The translations under genes and the position numbers were made by a program. The notes beneath the pieces were generated by a model. It was given only the letters and a program-made list of their open reading frames with translations, was not told the origin of the DNA and did no database searches. Source: Mycolicibacterium lacusdiani (GTDB lineage: Bacteria; Actinomycetota; Actinomycetes; Mycobacteriales; Mycobacteriaceae). From it: a stretch of 64,000 bases of DNA. Numbering within the stretch: position 1 is the first letter of the stretch; each line of letters opens with the position of its first letter. Positions 16,145-25,410 of the stretch are shown one piece after another. The stretch is taken from contig NZ_JAKCFC010000002.1 of assembly GCF_021916785.1 (NCBI RefSeq), positions 372,001 through 436,000 of the forward strand. Direction: 5' to 3'.

Positions 16145-16678
16145 ATGCCGCTCTACTCATTCGAGGGACGCTCACCCGTGGTCGACCCGAGCGCCTTCGT
16201 GGCGCCGACGGCGACCCTCATCGGCGACGTGCACGTCGAGGCGGGCGCATCGGTGTGGTTCAACGCGGTACTGCGCGCCGACTTCGCCCCGATCATCATC
16301 CGGGAGGGGGCGAACGTGCAGGACGGCAGCGTGTTGCACGCTCCACCGGGGATTCCCACCGACGTCGGCCCGCTCGCGTCGATCGCGCACTGTTGCGTGA
16401 TCCACGGCGCGCACATCGGCCCCGAGGCCGTGATCGCCAACCACGCCACGGTCCTCGACGGAGCCGTGATCGGCCGCCGCAGCATGGTCGCCGCCCACTC
16501 GCTGGTGATCGGCGGCACGAAGATCCCCGACGAGGTGTTCGTCACGGGGGCTCCGGCGAAGGTGCGCGGCCCCATTGCAGGCACCGGTGCGGAGCGGTGG
16601 GTCAACATGACCCCGGCGACGTACCGCGGTCTCGCCGAGCGCTACCGGAACGGCCTGGGGGAGATCCAGGAGGCGTAG
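16145..16678 (+). CDS. Gamma-carbonic-anhydrase-like hexapeptide-repeat protein
   Basis: 177 aa left-handed beta-helix protein with repeated hexapeptides (for example VIANHATVLDGAVIG). The three histidines expected for the trimer-interface metal are present in IAHCCVIHGAHIG and the following turns, so it is probably a gamma-CA homologue like Rv3525c, which also sits next to kshA. Enzymatic activity is not shown for this group. ATG 16145, divergent from kshA. Confidence 0.85.
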   Translation: MPLYSFEGRSPVVDPSAFVAPTATLIGDVHVEAGASVWFNAVLRADFAPIIIREGANVQDGSVLHAPPGIPTDVGPLASIAHCCVIHGAHIGPEAVIANHATVLDGAVIGRRSMVAAHSLVIGGTKIPDEVFVTGAPAKVRGPIAGTGAERWVNMTPATYRGLAERYRNGLGEIQEA

Positions 16679-16717
16679 TGCGGCCTGCTGGTGGCTTCTG
16701 GCGCCGACCCTGGCGCC

Positions 16718-16771
16718 GAGCGTGACGCCAGAGTCACGTAGGCGGCCGAACGCGACGCTGGCGTCACGCTC
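16718..16771. repeat. Inverted copies of the GACGCTGGCGTCACGC intergenic repeat
   Basis: GAGCGTGACGCCA (16718-16730) and TGGCGTCACGCTC (16759-16771) form a perfect 13-bp inverted repeat around 28 nt. It sits between the convergent ends of the hexapeptide gene and the broken gene (overlapping that stop at 16764), so it may act as a terminator. Related copies lie at 17561-17582 and 17594-17620. Confidence 0.65.
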
Positions 16772-17523
16772 GCCGCGCAATGGCGGCGCGGATGCGTCGG
16801 AGGACGTCGGCCGGCTTGTCCTTCGCCGTGACGCGGATGACGATCCAGTCGGCGGCCTCGAGGCGCTCCACCCTGGCGATGTCGCGGGCGAACTGCCTCT
16901 CGTCCGTCCGATGGTGATCGCCGTCGTACTCGATTGCGATGCGCCATTCGCCCTCCCATCCCATGTCGCCGGAGGTAGGTCTCCCGGGGTGACTCCGCTC
17001 CCGCGTCGGCCAGATCGATGACGTTCCGCGCCTGGTGGGACCCGCGCCGCCCGGCATGGCGTTCGGCGAGGCGCGCGACGTCCGACAGGTCGAGGTCCGA
17101 CGCACGGGCAAGCGCGTCCACTGCCGCGACCGCTTCGTTGAGCGGGTACCAGCAGGCCAGGTCGAAAGCGGTGCGCTCCGGCGTGGTCATGGGTGTGTCT
17201 GCCACGCCGACGACCTCGTCGGCGAGCAGGGTGTCGCCATGGACGAGCAATCCGGGCATGCGGTGGCGGTTGTCGTGCGGCAGCTCGACGGGTCGCGAGT
17301 CGTCGACCCACTTGGCGCCGTGGAGCGCCGACGCGGTGAAGCCGGCCACGACGGCTCGCCGTCGGGACCACAGCCAGCCGGCCCGCGCCCGGCTCACTGG
17401 AGTGAGGTCGACGCCCGGTGGCAGGTAGACGTCCCGGAACATACGTGTGTAGGTACTGCGCAACGCACACTTCGCGACGTCGCCTCGAGCGACGGCCTCG
17501 CTGCCGATGAAGGGTTCTCGCAT
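16764..17523 (-). pseudogene. Broken DUF559/AbiEi-like gene (internal deletion plus frameshift)
   Basis: From ATG 17523 the frame encodes an AbiEi-like N-terminal half (REPFIGSEAVARGDVAK... to AESPRETYLR). At about 16965-16978 the frame is lost. The conserved C-terminal DUF559 segment (DMGWEGEWRIAIEYDGDHH, then the ARDIARVERLEAADWIVIRVT region) continues in another frame to the TGA at 16764-16766. Compared with the family pattern, about 30 residues that normally lie between SPRETYLR and the DMGWE-type strand are absent. This is therefore a deletion with frameshift rather than a single indel. Flanked on both sides by copies of a short intergenic repeat. Confidence 0.75.
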
Positions 17524-17560
17524 ACCCGGACCATCCGACGCGAGACCGACGGAATCGGCC

Positions 17561-17620
17561 GGTGTGACGCTGGAGTCGCGGTGGCCTGTGGATGAAACGC
17601 TGGCGTCACGCTCGGTCGGG
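17561..17620. repeat. Two direct copies of the GACGCTGGCGTCACGC-type repeat
   Basis: GTGTGACGCTGGAGTCGCGG (from 17561) and, 33 nt on, AAACGCTGGCGTCACGCTCG (from 17595) are related copies of the element also present at 16718-16771, now on the upstream side of the broken gene. Confidence 0.55.
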
Positions 17621-17633
17621 CAGCAGCGAAGAA

Positions 17634-18031
17634 CTAGACGGGTTGCGCGCTCGCGGCAGCCTTGTCCAGCTCCCAATAAGCCCGTAGCGCAACGATCTTC
17701 CCGTCGGCGTTCACGCGGTAGGTGAACACGCCTTCGGCGACGACGCGATATCCGCTCGCGACGATCACGATGTGACCGACGTTCGCCTCCTCGTCGCCGC
17801 AGACGTAGGTCTTGTCGAAGTGGAACTCCAGCTGACTCGGGGCGATCGCCATGTCGAAGAAGCGCGCGATCGCCGCCTTGCCGCGGTGACCGCGCCCCTC
17901 CGGGTCGAAGTGCGACGGCCCGATCGGATCCTCGACGATGGCGTCGTCGGCGAACAGCGCCAGCCAAGCATCCTTGTCGCCGGCCATCGCCGCCTCCCGC
18001 GACAGCCTGCCCGCCGACGAGACGGCCGCGG

Positions 18032-18035
<4 letters not shown>
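17634..18035 (-). CDS. SnoaL/NTF2-fold (ketosteroid-isomerase-like) protein
   Basis: 133 aa, one NTF2-like domain: an N-terminal helix (SREAAMAGDKDAWLALFADDAIVEDP) followed by PIGPSHFDPEGRGHRGKAAIARFFD and a beta-sheet ending in ALRAYWELDKA. The GTG at 18035 overlaps the ltp3 stop (GTGA), and starting there gives a full N-terminal helix; an internal ATG would truncate it. The coupling to ltp3 suggests a role in sterol side-chain degradation, for example isomerase, hydratase or binding protein (inference). Confidence 0.8.
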
Positions 18036-19207
<1,172 letters not shown>

Positions 19208-19216
19208 CAGTGTTGT

Positions 19217-19241
19217 CTCCTCTTCGCGCAAGCGCTCATCA
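19217..19241 (-). repeat. Ribosome-binding repeat element, copy upstream of ltp3
   Basis: On the minus strand the ltp4 stop TGA runs straight into TGAGCGCTTGCGCGAAGAG followed by GAG, and the ATG of ltp3 comes 9 nt later. Same element as at 35514-35538 and 37595-37619. Confidence 0.75.
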
Positions 19242-20303
19242 GTTCTTCCCCTCGAGGACGGCGACCAGGTTCTGTTGCAGCGCAGGGCCGCTGGTGGCGT
19301 GGGCGAGGACCCGCTGCGCGGATCCGTCGAAGATGTGTCGGGCTGCGAAGCCGATCCGCTCCAAGCCGGCCGAGAACATCGGGTTCGCGGCCAAGGCACC
19401 TCCGGACGGGTTGATCTTCGTCGAGTCGCTCAGCCCGATGGCCTCGGCGAGGATCAGCTGCTGATGGGTGAACGGGGCGTAGATCTCGGCAACGTCGATC
19501 GACCTGACGTCGCCGCCGGTGGCGGCCTTCGCCGATGCCGCGGTCGACGGCGAGGTGGTCAGGTCGCGGGCACCGAGGACCGGGGTCTCGATGCGATGCT
19601 CGATGCCGGTGATCCAGGCGGGGTTCTCCCGCAGTTCCCTGGCCCGGTCACCCGAGGCCAGCACGATGGCCGACGCACCATCGGTGATCGGCGCAATGTC
19701 GTGCCGACGCAACGGATCTGCGAAGTAGGGGCGCGACAGCAGTTCGTCGATGCTCTTGGCGGGCTTCTCCGAGTCGGTGCGACCGGCAGCGTTCATCGAA
19801 TCGAGCGCGACCTGCGCCATCTGCTCCGCGGTCCACTTACCGGAGTCCAGACCGAAGCGGGCCTGTAGGCCCGCCGTCGACACTGCATCGGGCATCAGGG
19901 GTGCGACGGTGTACGGGTCGGTCTGCAGGGCGAGGACGCGGCGGAGCACGCCTGCCGACGACTTGCCGAAGCCATACACCAGGGCGGTGTCGACCGCGCC
20001 GGTGAGGATCTTGAGGTACGCCTCGTAGAGCGCCCACGCTGCGTCCATCTCGACGTGCGACTCGTTGATCGGCGGCACTGCACCGATCGAGTCGATCGCG
20101 GAGAGGAACGAGAACGCCCGGCCGGCTAGGTAATCCGAGGATCCCGAGCACCAGAAACCGATGTCGGTCTGCTTGAGGCCGAGGTCTGCGTACAGCTCGG
20201 CGAAGCACGGCATCAGCATCTCGACACCATTGGTGGTGCCCTCGGTGCGACGCACGTGTGGGGCATGCGCGAAGCCGACGACGGCTACGTCACGGAAGGT
20301 CAT
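19239..20303 (-). CDS. ltp4: Ltp4, thiolase-fold steroid side-chain aldolase
   Basis: 354 aa, the same length as Rv3522. Thiolase-superfamily fold with FWCSGSSDYLAGR near residue 50. The nucleophile position (NESHVEMDAAWALYEAY) has no cysteine, as expected for the aldolase subgroup. Acts with Ltp3 in C24-branched side-chain degradation; a DUF35 protein partner is expected by analogy with Ltp2-ChsH2. ATG 20303 with GGGAG just upstream, 8 nt after the DUF35 stop. Confidence 0.92.
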   Translation of the reverse strand: MTFRDVAVVGFAHAPHVRRTEGTTNGVEMLMPCFAELYADLGLKQTDIGFWCSGSSDYLAGRAFSFLSAIDSIGAVPPINESHVEMDAAWALYEAYLKILTGAVDTALVYGFGKSSAGVLRRVLALQTDPYTVAPLMPDAVSTAGLQARFGLDSGKWTAEQMAQVALDSMNAAGRTDSEKPAKSIDELLSRPYFADPLRRHDIAPITDGASAIVLASGDRARELRENPAWITGIEHRIETPVLGARDLTTSPSTAASAKAATGGDVRSIDVAEIYAPFTHQQLILAEAIGLSDSTKINPSGGALAANPMFSAGLERIGFAARHIFDGSAQRVLAHATSGPALQQNLVAVLEGKN

Positions 20304-20311
20304 GTTCTCCC

Positions 20312-21304
20312 TTACTGGTGATGCTTGTAGGTGTCGTAGTCGGCGTCGGGCTCGCCCGTGGGCCGGAAGTAGTCGATGTTGTCGATGCCGAGACCCCACT
20401 CCTCGCGGGGCTTCCACACCGCCTCGACTCGCATGCCCATCCGCACGTCGGCCGCGTCGATCTCGGTGACCAGGTGCAGGAACGGGATGTCGGCGCCGTC
20501 GAGCAGGATGTAAGCGGCCACGTAGGGCGGCTTGATGCGCTGGCCGGCGAACGGGATGTTGATGATGGCGAACGTGGTGACCGTGCCCTTGTCGGGCAGC
20601 TCGACGAACTCGGTGGTCGGCTGGCCGGTGCCCGGGTCGGCCTCGCGCGGCGGGAAGTAGACCTTTCCTCCGGAGCCGGTGCGGGCGCCGAGGAGCTTGC
20701 CCTCCTCGAGACCGCGCAGGAACGTGCTCTCGGGTAGGGACGCGGTGTGCTGGATCTCGATCGAGGCGGGGCTCACCAGCAGCGTCACCGGATCTCGGTC
20801 GTCGGCAACGTCCTCCACCGGCTCCTCGGAGTCGCCCAGTTCGAAGTACGCGATGTCGGTGATGGCGCCGACCGGTTCGTCCGCCCAGTGCACGTGCACC
20901 CTGGCGCCGGTACTGATGGCGTCGGAAGATCCGGCGTCGACCGCATGCAGCAGCGGGGTGTCGGCGCCGTCGAGCTTGATGAGCGCCCACGCGAAGGGCC
21001 GCTGCAGCGGCTGACCCTCCAACGGGTTGGGTTGCCAGGTCCACGAAACGACTGTTCCGACACTGGCCACCGGTACGATCTCCGTCAACGGAGCGTAGGT
21101 AACGGGGTCGTACTCGGCAGGCGGTACGAGTACCCGTCCGTCCGAACCGCGGACGCCGACGACGTGTCGGTTGCGCAGTTCGGTGAAGAACCGACTGAGG
21201 GTCGAACCTACTGAACGGGTGTAGTCGAATGACAGTTTCAGCGGCGCCGAAAGGGGCGGCTGATGCTCATCGATACTGGCCGGGCTGCTTTGGCTGGCGC
21301 TCAC
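20312..21304 (-). CDS. Double DUF35 (OB-fold/zinc-ribbon-like) acyl-CoA-binding partner protein, Rv3521-like
   Basis: 330 aa with two tandem DUF35-type halves: the first around VPPAEYDPVTYAPLTEIVPV with GTVVSWTWQPNP, the second around VYFPPREADPGTGQPTTEFV with GTVTTFAIINIPF. DUF35 proteins bind thiolase-fold aldolases (Ltp2-ChsH2), so this one probably pairs with Ltp3 and/or Ltp4, encoded directly after it. GTG 21304 lies only 10 bp from the KstR operator, suggesting a leaderless or nearly leaderless transcript. Confidence 0.88.
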   Translation of the reverse strand: MSASQSSPASIDEHQPPLSAPLKLSFDYTRSVGSTLSRFFTELRNRHVVGVRGSDGRVLVPPAEYDPVTYAPLTEIVPVASVGTVVSWTWQPNPLEGQPLQRPFAWALIKLDGADTPLLHAVDAGSSDAISTGARVHVHWADEPVGAITDIAYFELGDSEEPVEDVADDRDPVTLLVSPASIEIQHTASLPESTFLRGLEEGKLLGARTGSGGKVYFPPREADPGTGQPTTEFVELPDKGTVTTFAIINIPFAGQRIKPPYVAAYILLDGADIPFLHLVTEIDAADVRMGMRVEAVWKPREEWGLGIDNIDYFRPTGEPDADYDTYKHHQ

Positions 21305-21313
21305 GGCATCGAG

Positions 21314-21327
21314 TAGAACAGGTTCTA
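21314..21327. promoter_or_regulatory. KstR operator, DUF35-ltp4-ltp3 / LLM oxidoreductase
   Basis: TAGAACAGGTTCTA, a complete match and almost perfectly palindromic, sits between divergent starts at 21304 (-) and 21375 (+). It probably controls both operons. Confidence 0.9.
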
Positions 21328-21374
21328 ACAATCGTCGCAAGGACGGGCCCGCGGGTCCGAGAAAGTTGGCGGAG

Positions 21375-22406
21375 ATGAAGCTCGGACTCCAGCTCGGATA
21401 CTGGGGCGCGCAGCCGCCCACCGATCACGCGGAACTCGTCGCGACGGCCGAAGCCGAGGGCTTCGACACCGTCTTCACCGCCGAGGCGTGGGGCTCGGAC
21501 GCCTACACCCCGCTGGCCTGGTGGGGCCGGGAGACCACCCGGATGCGGCTCGGCACCTCGGTGATCCAGCTGTCGGCTCGCACGCCGACGGCATGCGCGA
21601 TGGCGGCCCTGACCCTCGACCACCTGTCGGGCGGGCGGCACATCCTCGGGCTCGGCGTCTCCGGTCCGCAGGTCGTCGAGGGTTGGTACGGCCAGAAGTT
21701 CCCGAAGCCCCTGGCGCGCACCCGCGAGTACGTCGACATCCTCCGGCAGGTCTGGGCCCGCGAAGCTCCGGTGCACAGCGACGGCCCGCACTACCCGCTG
21801 CCGCTGACGGGTGAGGGCACCACCGGGCTGGGCAAGAACCTCAAGCCGATCACTCATCCGCTGCGCGCCGACATCCCCGTCATGCTCGGCGCGGAGGGTC
21901 CGAAGAACGTCGCATTGGCGGCCGAGATCTGCGACGGCTGGCTGCCCATCTTCTACTCGCCGCGCATCGCCGACATGTACAACGAATGGCTCGACGAGGG
22001 CTTCGCCCGGCCGGGTGCCCGACGCACCCGCGAGACGTTCGAGATTTGTGCGACGGCGCAGGTGGTGGTCACCGACGACCGTCCCGGCGTCATGGAGCTG
22101 ATGAAGCCGCACCTCGCCCTCTACATGGGCGGAATGGGTGCCGAGGAGACGAACTTCCACGCCGACGTCTACCGGCGGATGGGTTACTCAGAGGTGGTCG
22201 ACGAGGTGACCGCACTGTTCCGGAGCAACCGCAAGGATCAGGCGGCCGCCGTCATCCCCGACGAACTGGTCGACGACTCGGCGATCGTCGGCGACCTGGC
22301 CTACGTCAAGGAGCAGATCAAGGCCTGGGAGGCCTCGGGCGTCACCATGATGGTGGTCGGTGCCCGCTCGTCCGAGCAGATCCGGGACCTCGCGGCGCTG
22401 GTCTGA
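21375..22406 (+). CDS. LLM-class F420-dependent oxidoreductase, Rv3520c-like
   Basis: 343 aa TIM-barrel protein of the luciferase-like monooxygenase superfamily. It begins MKLGLQLGYWGAQPP, with SVIQLSARTPTACAMAALTLD and GLGVSGPQVVEGWYG typical of the F420-binding subgroup. The ATG at 21375 matches the conserved N-terminus; a TTG at 21366 is also in frame. Its location opposite ltp4 with a shared KstR site supports a step in sterol breakdown; the reaction is unknown. Confidence 0.9.
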   Translation: MKLGLQLGYWGAQPPTDHAELVATAEAEGFDTVFTAEAWGSDAYTPLAWWGRETTRMRLGTSVIQLSARTPTACAMAALTLDHLSGGRHILGLGVSGPQVVEGWYGQKFPKPLARTREYVDILRQVWAREAPVHSDGPHYPLPLTGEGTTGLGKNLKPITHPLRADIPVMLGAEGPKNVALAAEICDGWLPIFYSPRIADMYNEWLDEGFARPGARRTRETFEICATAQVVVTDDRPGVMELMKPHLALYMGGMGAEETNFHADVYRRMGYSEVVDEVTALFRSNRKDQAAAVIPDELVDDSAIVGDLAYVKEQIKAWEASGVTMMVVGARSSEQIRDLAALV

Positions 22407-22416
22407 GCCGCACCGA

Positions 22417-22443
22417 CTAGACACATTCTTGCCATGTGTCTAG
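22417..22443. promoter_or_regulatory. Perfect inverted repeat, candidate operator
   Basis: CTAGACACAT, 7 nt, ATGTGTCTAG: a flawless 10-bp dyad between the LLM gene and the acetoacetate-decarboxylase-like gene. It does not match KstR or the IclR-type palindrome. With only 22 nt to the GTG at 22466 it looks like an operator for a TetR-type dimer, but it could also terminate the upstream gene. Confidence 0.5.
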
Positions 22444-22465
22444 TGAAGGTCCTAGATTCGAGGGC

Positions 22466-23230
22466 GTGACCGAGTCATTGTCTTCGCGCAAGCGCTCATC
22501 CGAGACCACACTGCCTACGCAGTACCCCATTGCCGGCAGCGTCGTGACCATGCCCGTGCGCATCCGCCGTGCGTCGCAGCACATGGCGATGTTCTCCGTG
22601 GACGCCGATGCCGCGCAACGGATGATCGCCGATAGCGGACTCCAGGTCTGCCGGCACCGGCCGGGCAAGGCCGTCGTCGTGCTGATGCTGATGCATTACA
22701 TCGACGGCGACCTGGGCCCGTACTACGAGTACGGCACCAACGTCATGGTCAATCCGCCGGGCTCGACGGCCAGTGGTCTGAAGGCGTTGCAGTCCGCGGG
22801 TGCCTTCATCCACCACCTGCCCGTCGACGGGGCGTTCACGATGGAAGCAGGCCGGACCATCTGGGGCTACCCGAAAGTGCTGGCGGACTTCGTCATTCGA
22901 GACGGTCACGGGTTCAGCTTCGACGTGACCATCGACGGTCAGTTCGCGGTCGGCATGGACTTCAAGCCGGGGCTGCGCGTGCCGGCACGGTTCACCTCCA
23001 AGCCGCAGGTGCACCCCACCTACTCGCACCTCGACGGCGTCACCCGCATGACCGACGGTGAGATGACGATGTCCGGCGTCCGCTACCGGCCTGGCGGTGC
23101 GACCGTGCGGCTCGGCAACCATCCCTATGCGCGCGAACTCGCCGCGCTGGGTTTCCCGAAGCGGGCCATGATCTCGAGTTCGGCCGATAACGTCGAGATG
23201 ACCTTCGCTGACGCCAAGGAGATCGCGTGA
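22466..23230 (+). CDS. Acetoacetate-decarboxylase-like protein (Rv3519-like)
   Basis: 254 aa with the ADC-like beta-barrel core: GDLGPYYEYGTNVMVNPPG, the FIHHLPVDGAFTMEAGR segment, and GYPKVLADF, a region that includes the lysine expected in this fold. Its role in sterol metabolism is unproven. The GTG at 22466 is taken as start; the ATG at 22550 would give 227 aa. The N-terminal codons (SSRKRSSE) are encoded by an inverted copy of the intergenic repeat element, which makes the first 20 residues doubtful. It overlaps cyp142 by 4 nt (GTGA). Confidence 0.78.
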   Translation: MTESLSSRKRSSETTLPTQYPIAGSVVTMPVRIRRASQHMAMFSVDADAAQRMIADSGLQVCRHRPGKAVVVLMLMHYIDGDLGPYYEYGTNVMVNPPGSTASGLKALQSAGAFIHHLPVDGAFTMEAGRTIWGYPKVLADFVIRDGHGFSFDVTIDGQFAVGMDFKPGLRVPARFTSKPQVHPTYSHLDGVTRMTDGEMTMSGVRYRPGGATVRLGNHPYARELAALGFPKRAMISSSADNVEMTFADAKEIA

Positions 23231-24438
23231 CCACTGTGCTTCCCGAGACCAAGCCCGACGTCGACCTCGCCGACGGCAACTTCTACGCCGACGGCCGAGC
23301 CCGTGAGGCCTACCGGTGGATGCGCGAGCACCAGCCGGTGTTCCGCGACCGCAACGGTCTCGCCGCCGCGGCGAGTTACCAGGCCGTGCTGGACGCCGAG
23401 CGCAACCCCGAGCTGTTCAGCTCGACCGGCGGCATCCGGCCCGACCAGCCCGGCATGCCCTACATGATCGACATGGACGATCCGTCACATCTGTTGCGCC
23501 GCAAGCTCGTCAACGCCGGCTTCACGCGCAAGCGGGTCATGGACAAGGTGCCGTCGATCGAGCGGTTGTGCGACACCCTCATCGACGCAGTGTGCGAGCG
23601 CGGCGAGTGCGACTTCGTGCGCGACATCGCCGCTCCGCTGCCCATGGCCGTCATCGGCGACATGCTGGGCGTGCTGCCCGAGGACCGCGAGACGCTGCTG
23701 GAGTGGTCCGACAACCTGGTCTGCGGGCTCAGTTCGACCGTCGACGAGGCGACGATCAAGACGTTGATGGACACCTTCGCCGCGTACACCGCCTTCACCA
23801 TGGAGACCATCGCCAAGCGCCGCGCAGAGCCCACCGAGGACCTGTTCAGCATCCTGGTGAACAGCGAGGTCGAAGGGCAGCGGATGAGCGACGACGAGAT
23901 CGTCTTCGAGACGCTGCTCATCCTCATCGGTGGCGACGAGACCACCCGCCACACCCTCTCCGGCGGCGCCGAACAGCTTCTGCGCCATCGGGATCAGTGG
24001 GAGGCGCTGGTTGCCGACCAGGAGCTGATGCCCGGCGCCATCGAGGAGATGCTGCGCTGGACGTCTCCGGTGAAGAACATGTGCCGGACGCTGACGGCCG
24101 ACACCGAGTTTCACGGCACCGAGCTGCACAAGGACGAGAAGATCATGCTGATGTTCGAGTCGGCGAACTTCGACGAATCGGTGTTCGGCGATCCGGAGAA
24201 CTTCCGCATCGACCGGAATCCGAACAGCCACGTGGCGTTCGGCTTCGGCACGCACTTCTGTCTCGGCAACCAGCTGGCCCGGCTCGAGCTGCGGCTGATG
24301 GTCAGCCGGATCCTCCAGCGGCTGCCGGACCTCCGCCTCGCCGACGGTGCGCAGATCCCGCTGCGGGCAGCGAACTTCGTCAGCGGGCCCGAGGCCATGC
24401 CGGTGGTGTTCACCCCGACGAAGCGGGTCCTCGACTAG
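23227..24438 (+). CDS. cyp142: CYP142, steroid C26/C27-monooxygenase
   Basis: 403 aa cytochrome P450 that oxidises the cholesterol or cholest-4-en-3-one side-chain terminus toward the carboxylate. Heme-ligand motif FGFGTHFCLGN with C345; I-helix GGDETT at 235-240; ExxR at E274-R277. Very close in sequence pattern to M. tuberculosis CYP142A1 (Rv3518c), including GGIRPDQP and NPNSH. GTG 23227 overlaps the ADC-like gene. Convergent with echA19. Confidence 0.94.
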   Translation: MTTVLPETKPDVDLADGNFYADGRAREAYRWMREHQPVFRDRNGLAAAASYQAVLDAERNPELFSSTGGIRPDQPGMPYMIDMDDPSHLLRRKLVNAGFTRKRVMDKVPSIERLCDTLIDAVCERGECDFVRDIAAPLPMAVIGDMLGVLPEDRETLLEWSDNLVCGLSSTVDEATIKTLMDTFAAYTAFTMETIAKRRAEPTEDLFSILVNSEVEGQRMSDDEIVFETLLILIGGDETTRHTLSGGAEQLLRHRDQWEALVADQELMPGAIEEMLRWTSPVKNMCRTLTADTEFHGTELHKDEKIMLMFESANFDESVFGDPENFRIDRNPNSHVAFGFGTHFCLGNQLARLELRLMVSRILQRLPDLRLADGAQIPLRAANFVSGPEAMPVVFTPTKRVLD

Positions 24439-24540
24439 CCGTACTCGGCCGATCTGCCACCGCGAGTGTCGGCTCGTGTCACGCCGAACTCGATTTCGCG
24501 TGGCGGTAATCGACGTTCGCGGGAGGTGAGGCGCGGGCCT

Positions 24541-25341
24541 CTACTTCATCTGGAAGTTGGGGGAGCGCTTCTCCTTGAAGGCCCGCGGGCCCTCCTTGGC
24601 GTCCTCGGAGAGGAAGACGCCGATGCCGATCTTGGTGTCGATCTGGAAGGCGTCGTTCTCGTGCATGCCCTCGGTGTCGTGGATCGACTTGAGGATCGCC
24701 TGCACGGCCAACGGGCCGTTGGCGTTGATCAGCTCGGCGATCTCGAGCGCCTTGTCGAGCGCCGAGCCGTCGGGCACCACGTAGCCGATCAGGCCGTACT
24801 CCAGCGCTTCCGCGGCGGTGATGTGCCGTCCGGTCAGCAGCAGGTCGCACGCGATGGTGTACGGAATCTGGCGAACCAGGCGTACGGCGGAGCCGCCCAT
24901 CGGGTACAGGCTCCACTTGGCCTCGGAGATGCCGAACTTCGCGCTCTCGCCCGCGATGCGGATGTCGGTGCCCTGGAGGATCTCGGTACCGCCCGCGATC
25001 GCTGGGCCCTCGACGGCGGCGATCAGCGGTTTGGTCAGCCGGCGGCCCTTGAGCAGGCCGTCGATGCGCGTCGGGTCGTAGCTGCCGCTCTTGAACGAAT
25101 CGCCGGGAGGCGCCTTGGTGGCGGCCTTCAAGTCCATGCCCGCGCAGAAGTAGCCGCCGGCACCCGTCAGGACGCACGACCGGATCTCAGGATCGGAGTC
25201 GACGCGGTCCCACGCCTCGACCATTATCGAGAGCATCTCAGTCGAAAGCGCGTTGCGCGCCTCTGGCCGGTTCAGTGTGAGGATCAGCGTGTGTCCGCGC
25301 TGCTCAATGAGGGCGTCGGGCTCATTCTTGGGCTCGGTCAC
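24541..25341 (-). CDS. echA19: EchA19, steroid enoyl-CoA hydratase
   Basis: 266 aa crotonase-fold hydratase for sterol side-chain enoyl-CoA. Oxyanion-hole motif ITGAG-like [15 protein letters not shown] near 60-70. Both crotonase glutamates are present, in [12 protein letters not shown] and [15 protein letters not shown]. Divergent from fadD19 across a 69-bp gap with a KstR site, the same arrangement as Rv3516/Rv3515c. Confidence 0.92.
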   Translation of the reverse strand: MTEPKNEPDALIEQRGHTLILTLNRPEARNALSTEMLSIMVEAWDRVDSDPEIRSCVLTGAGGYFCAGMDLKAATKAPPGDSFKSGSYDPTRIDGLLKGRRLTKPLIAAVEGPAIAGGTEILQGTDIRIAGESAKFGISEAKWSLYPMGGSAVRLVRQIPYTIACDLLLTGRHITAAEALEYGLIGYVVPDGSALDKALEIAELINANGPLAVQAILKSIHDTEGMHENDAFQIDTKIGIGVFLSEDAKEGPRAFKEKRSPNFQMK

Positions 25342-25385
25342 GGGGGTCCGCCTTTCAGCGTCAATGCAGGAGACTTGTCACAAAA

Positions 25386-25399
25386 TGTAACAGGTTCTA
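25386..25399. promoter_or_regulatory. KstR operator, echA19 / fadD19
   Basis: TGTAACAGGTTCTA matches the consensus fully and lies 12 bp before the fadD19 GTG and 45 bp from the echA19 start, controlling both. Confidence 0.88.
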
Positions 25400-25410
25400 G
25401 TTTAGGTTCC

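Noticed and set aside
22417..22443. Ninth KstR operator at the dyad before the ADC-like gene
   Set aside because: It lacks the AAC-nn-GTT core.
24466..25410. Extension of the fadD19 frame upstream (868 codons in total)
   Set aside because: It is antisense to echA19 and crosses the KstR operator; the conserved FadD19 N-terminus begins at 25411.
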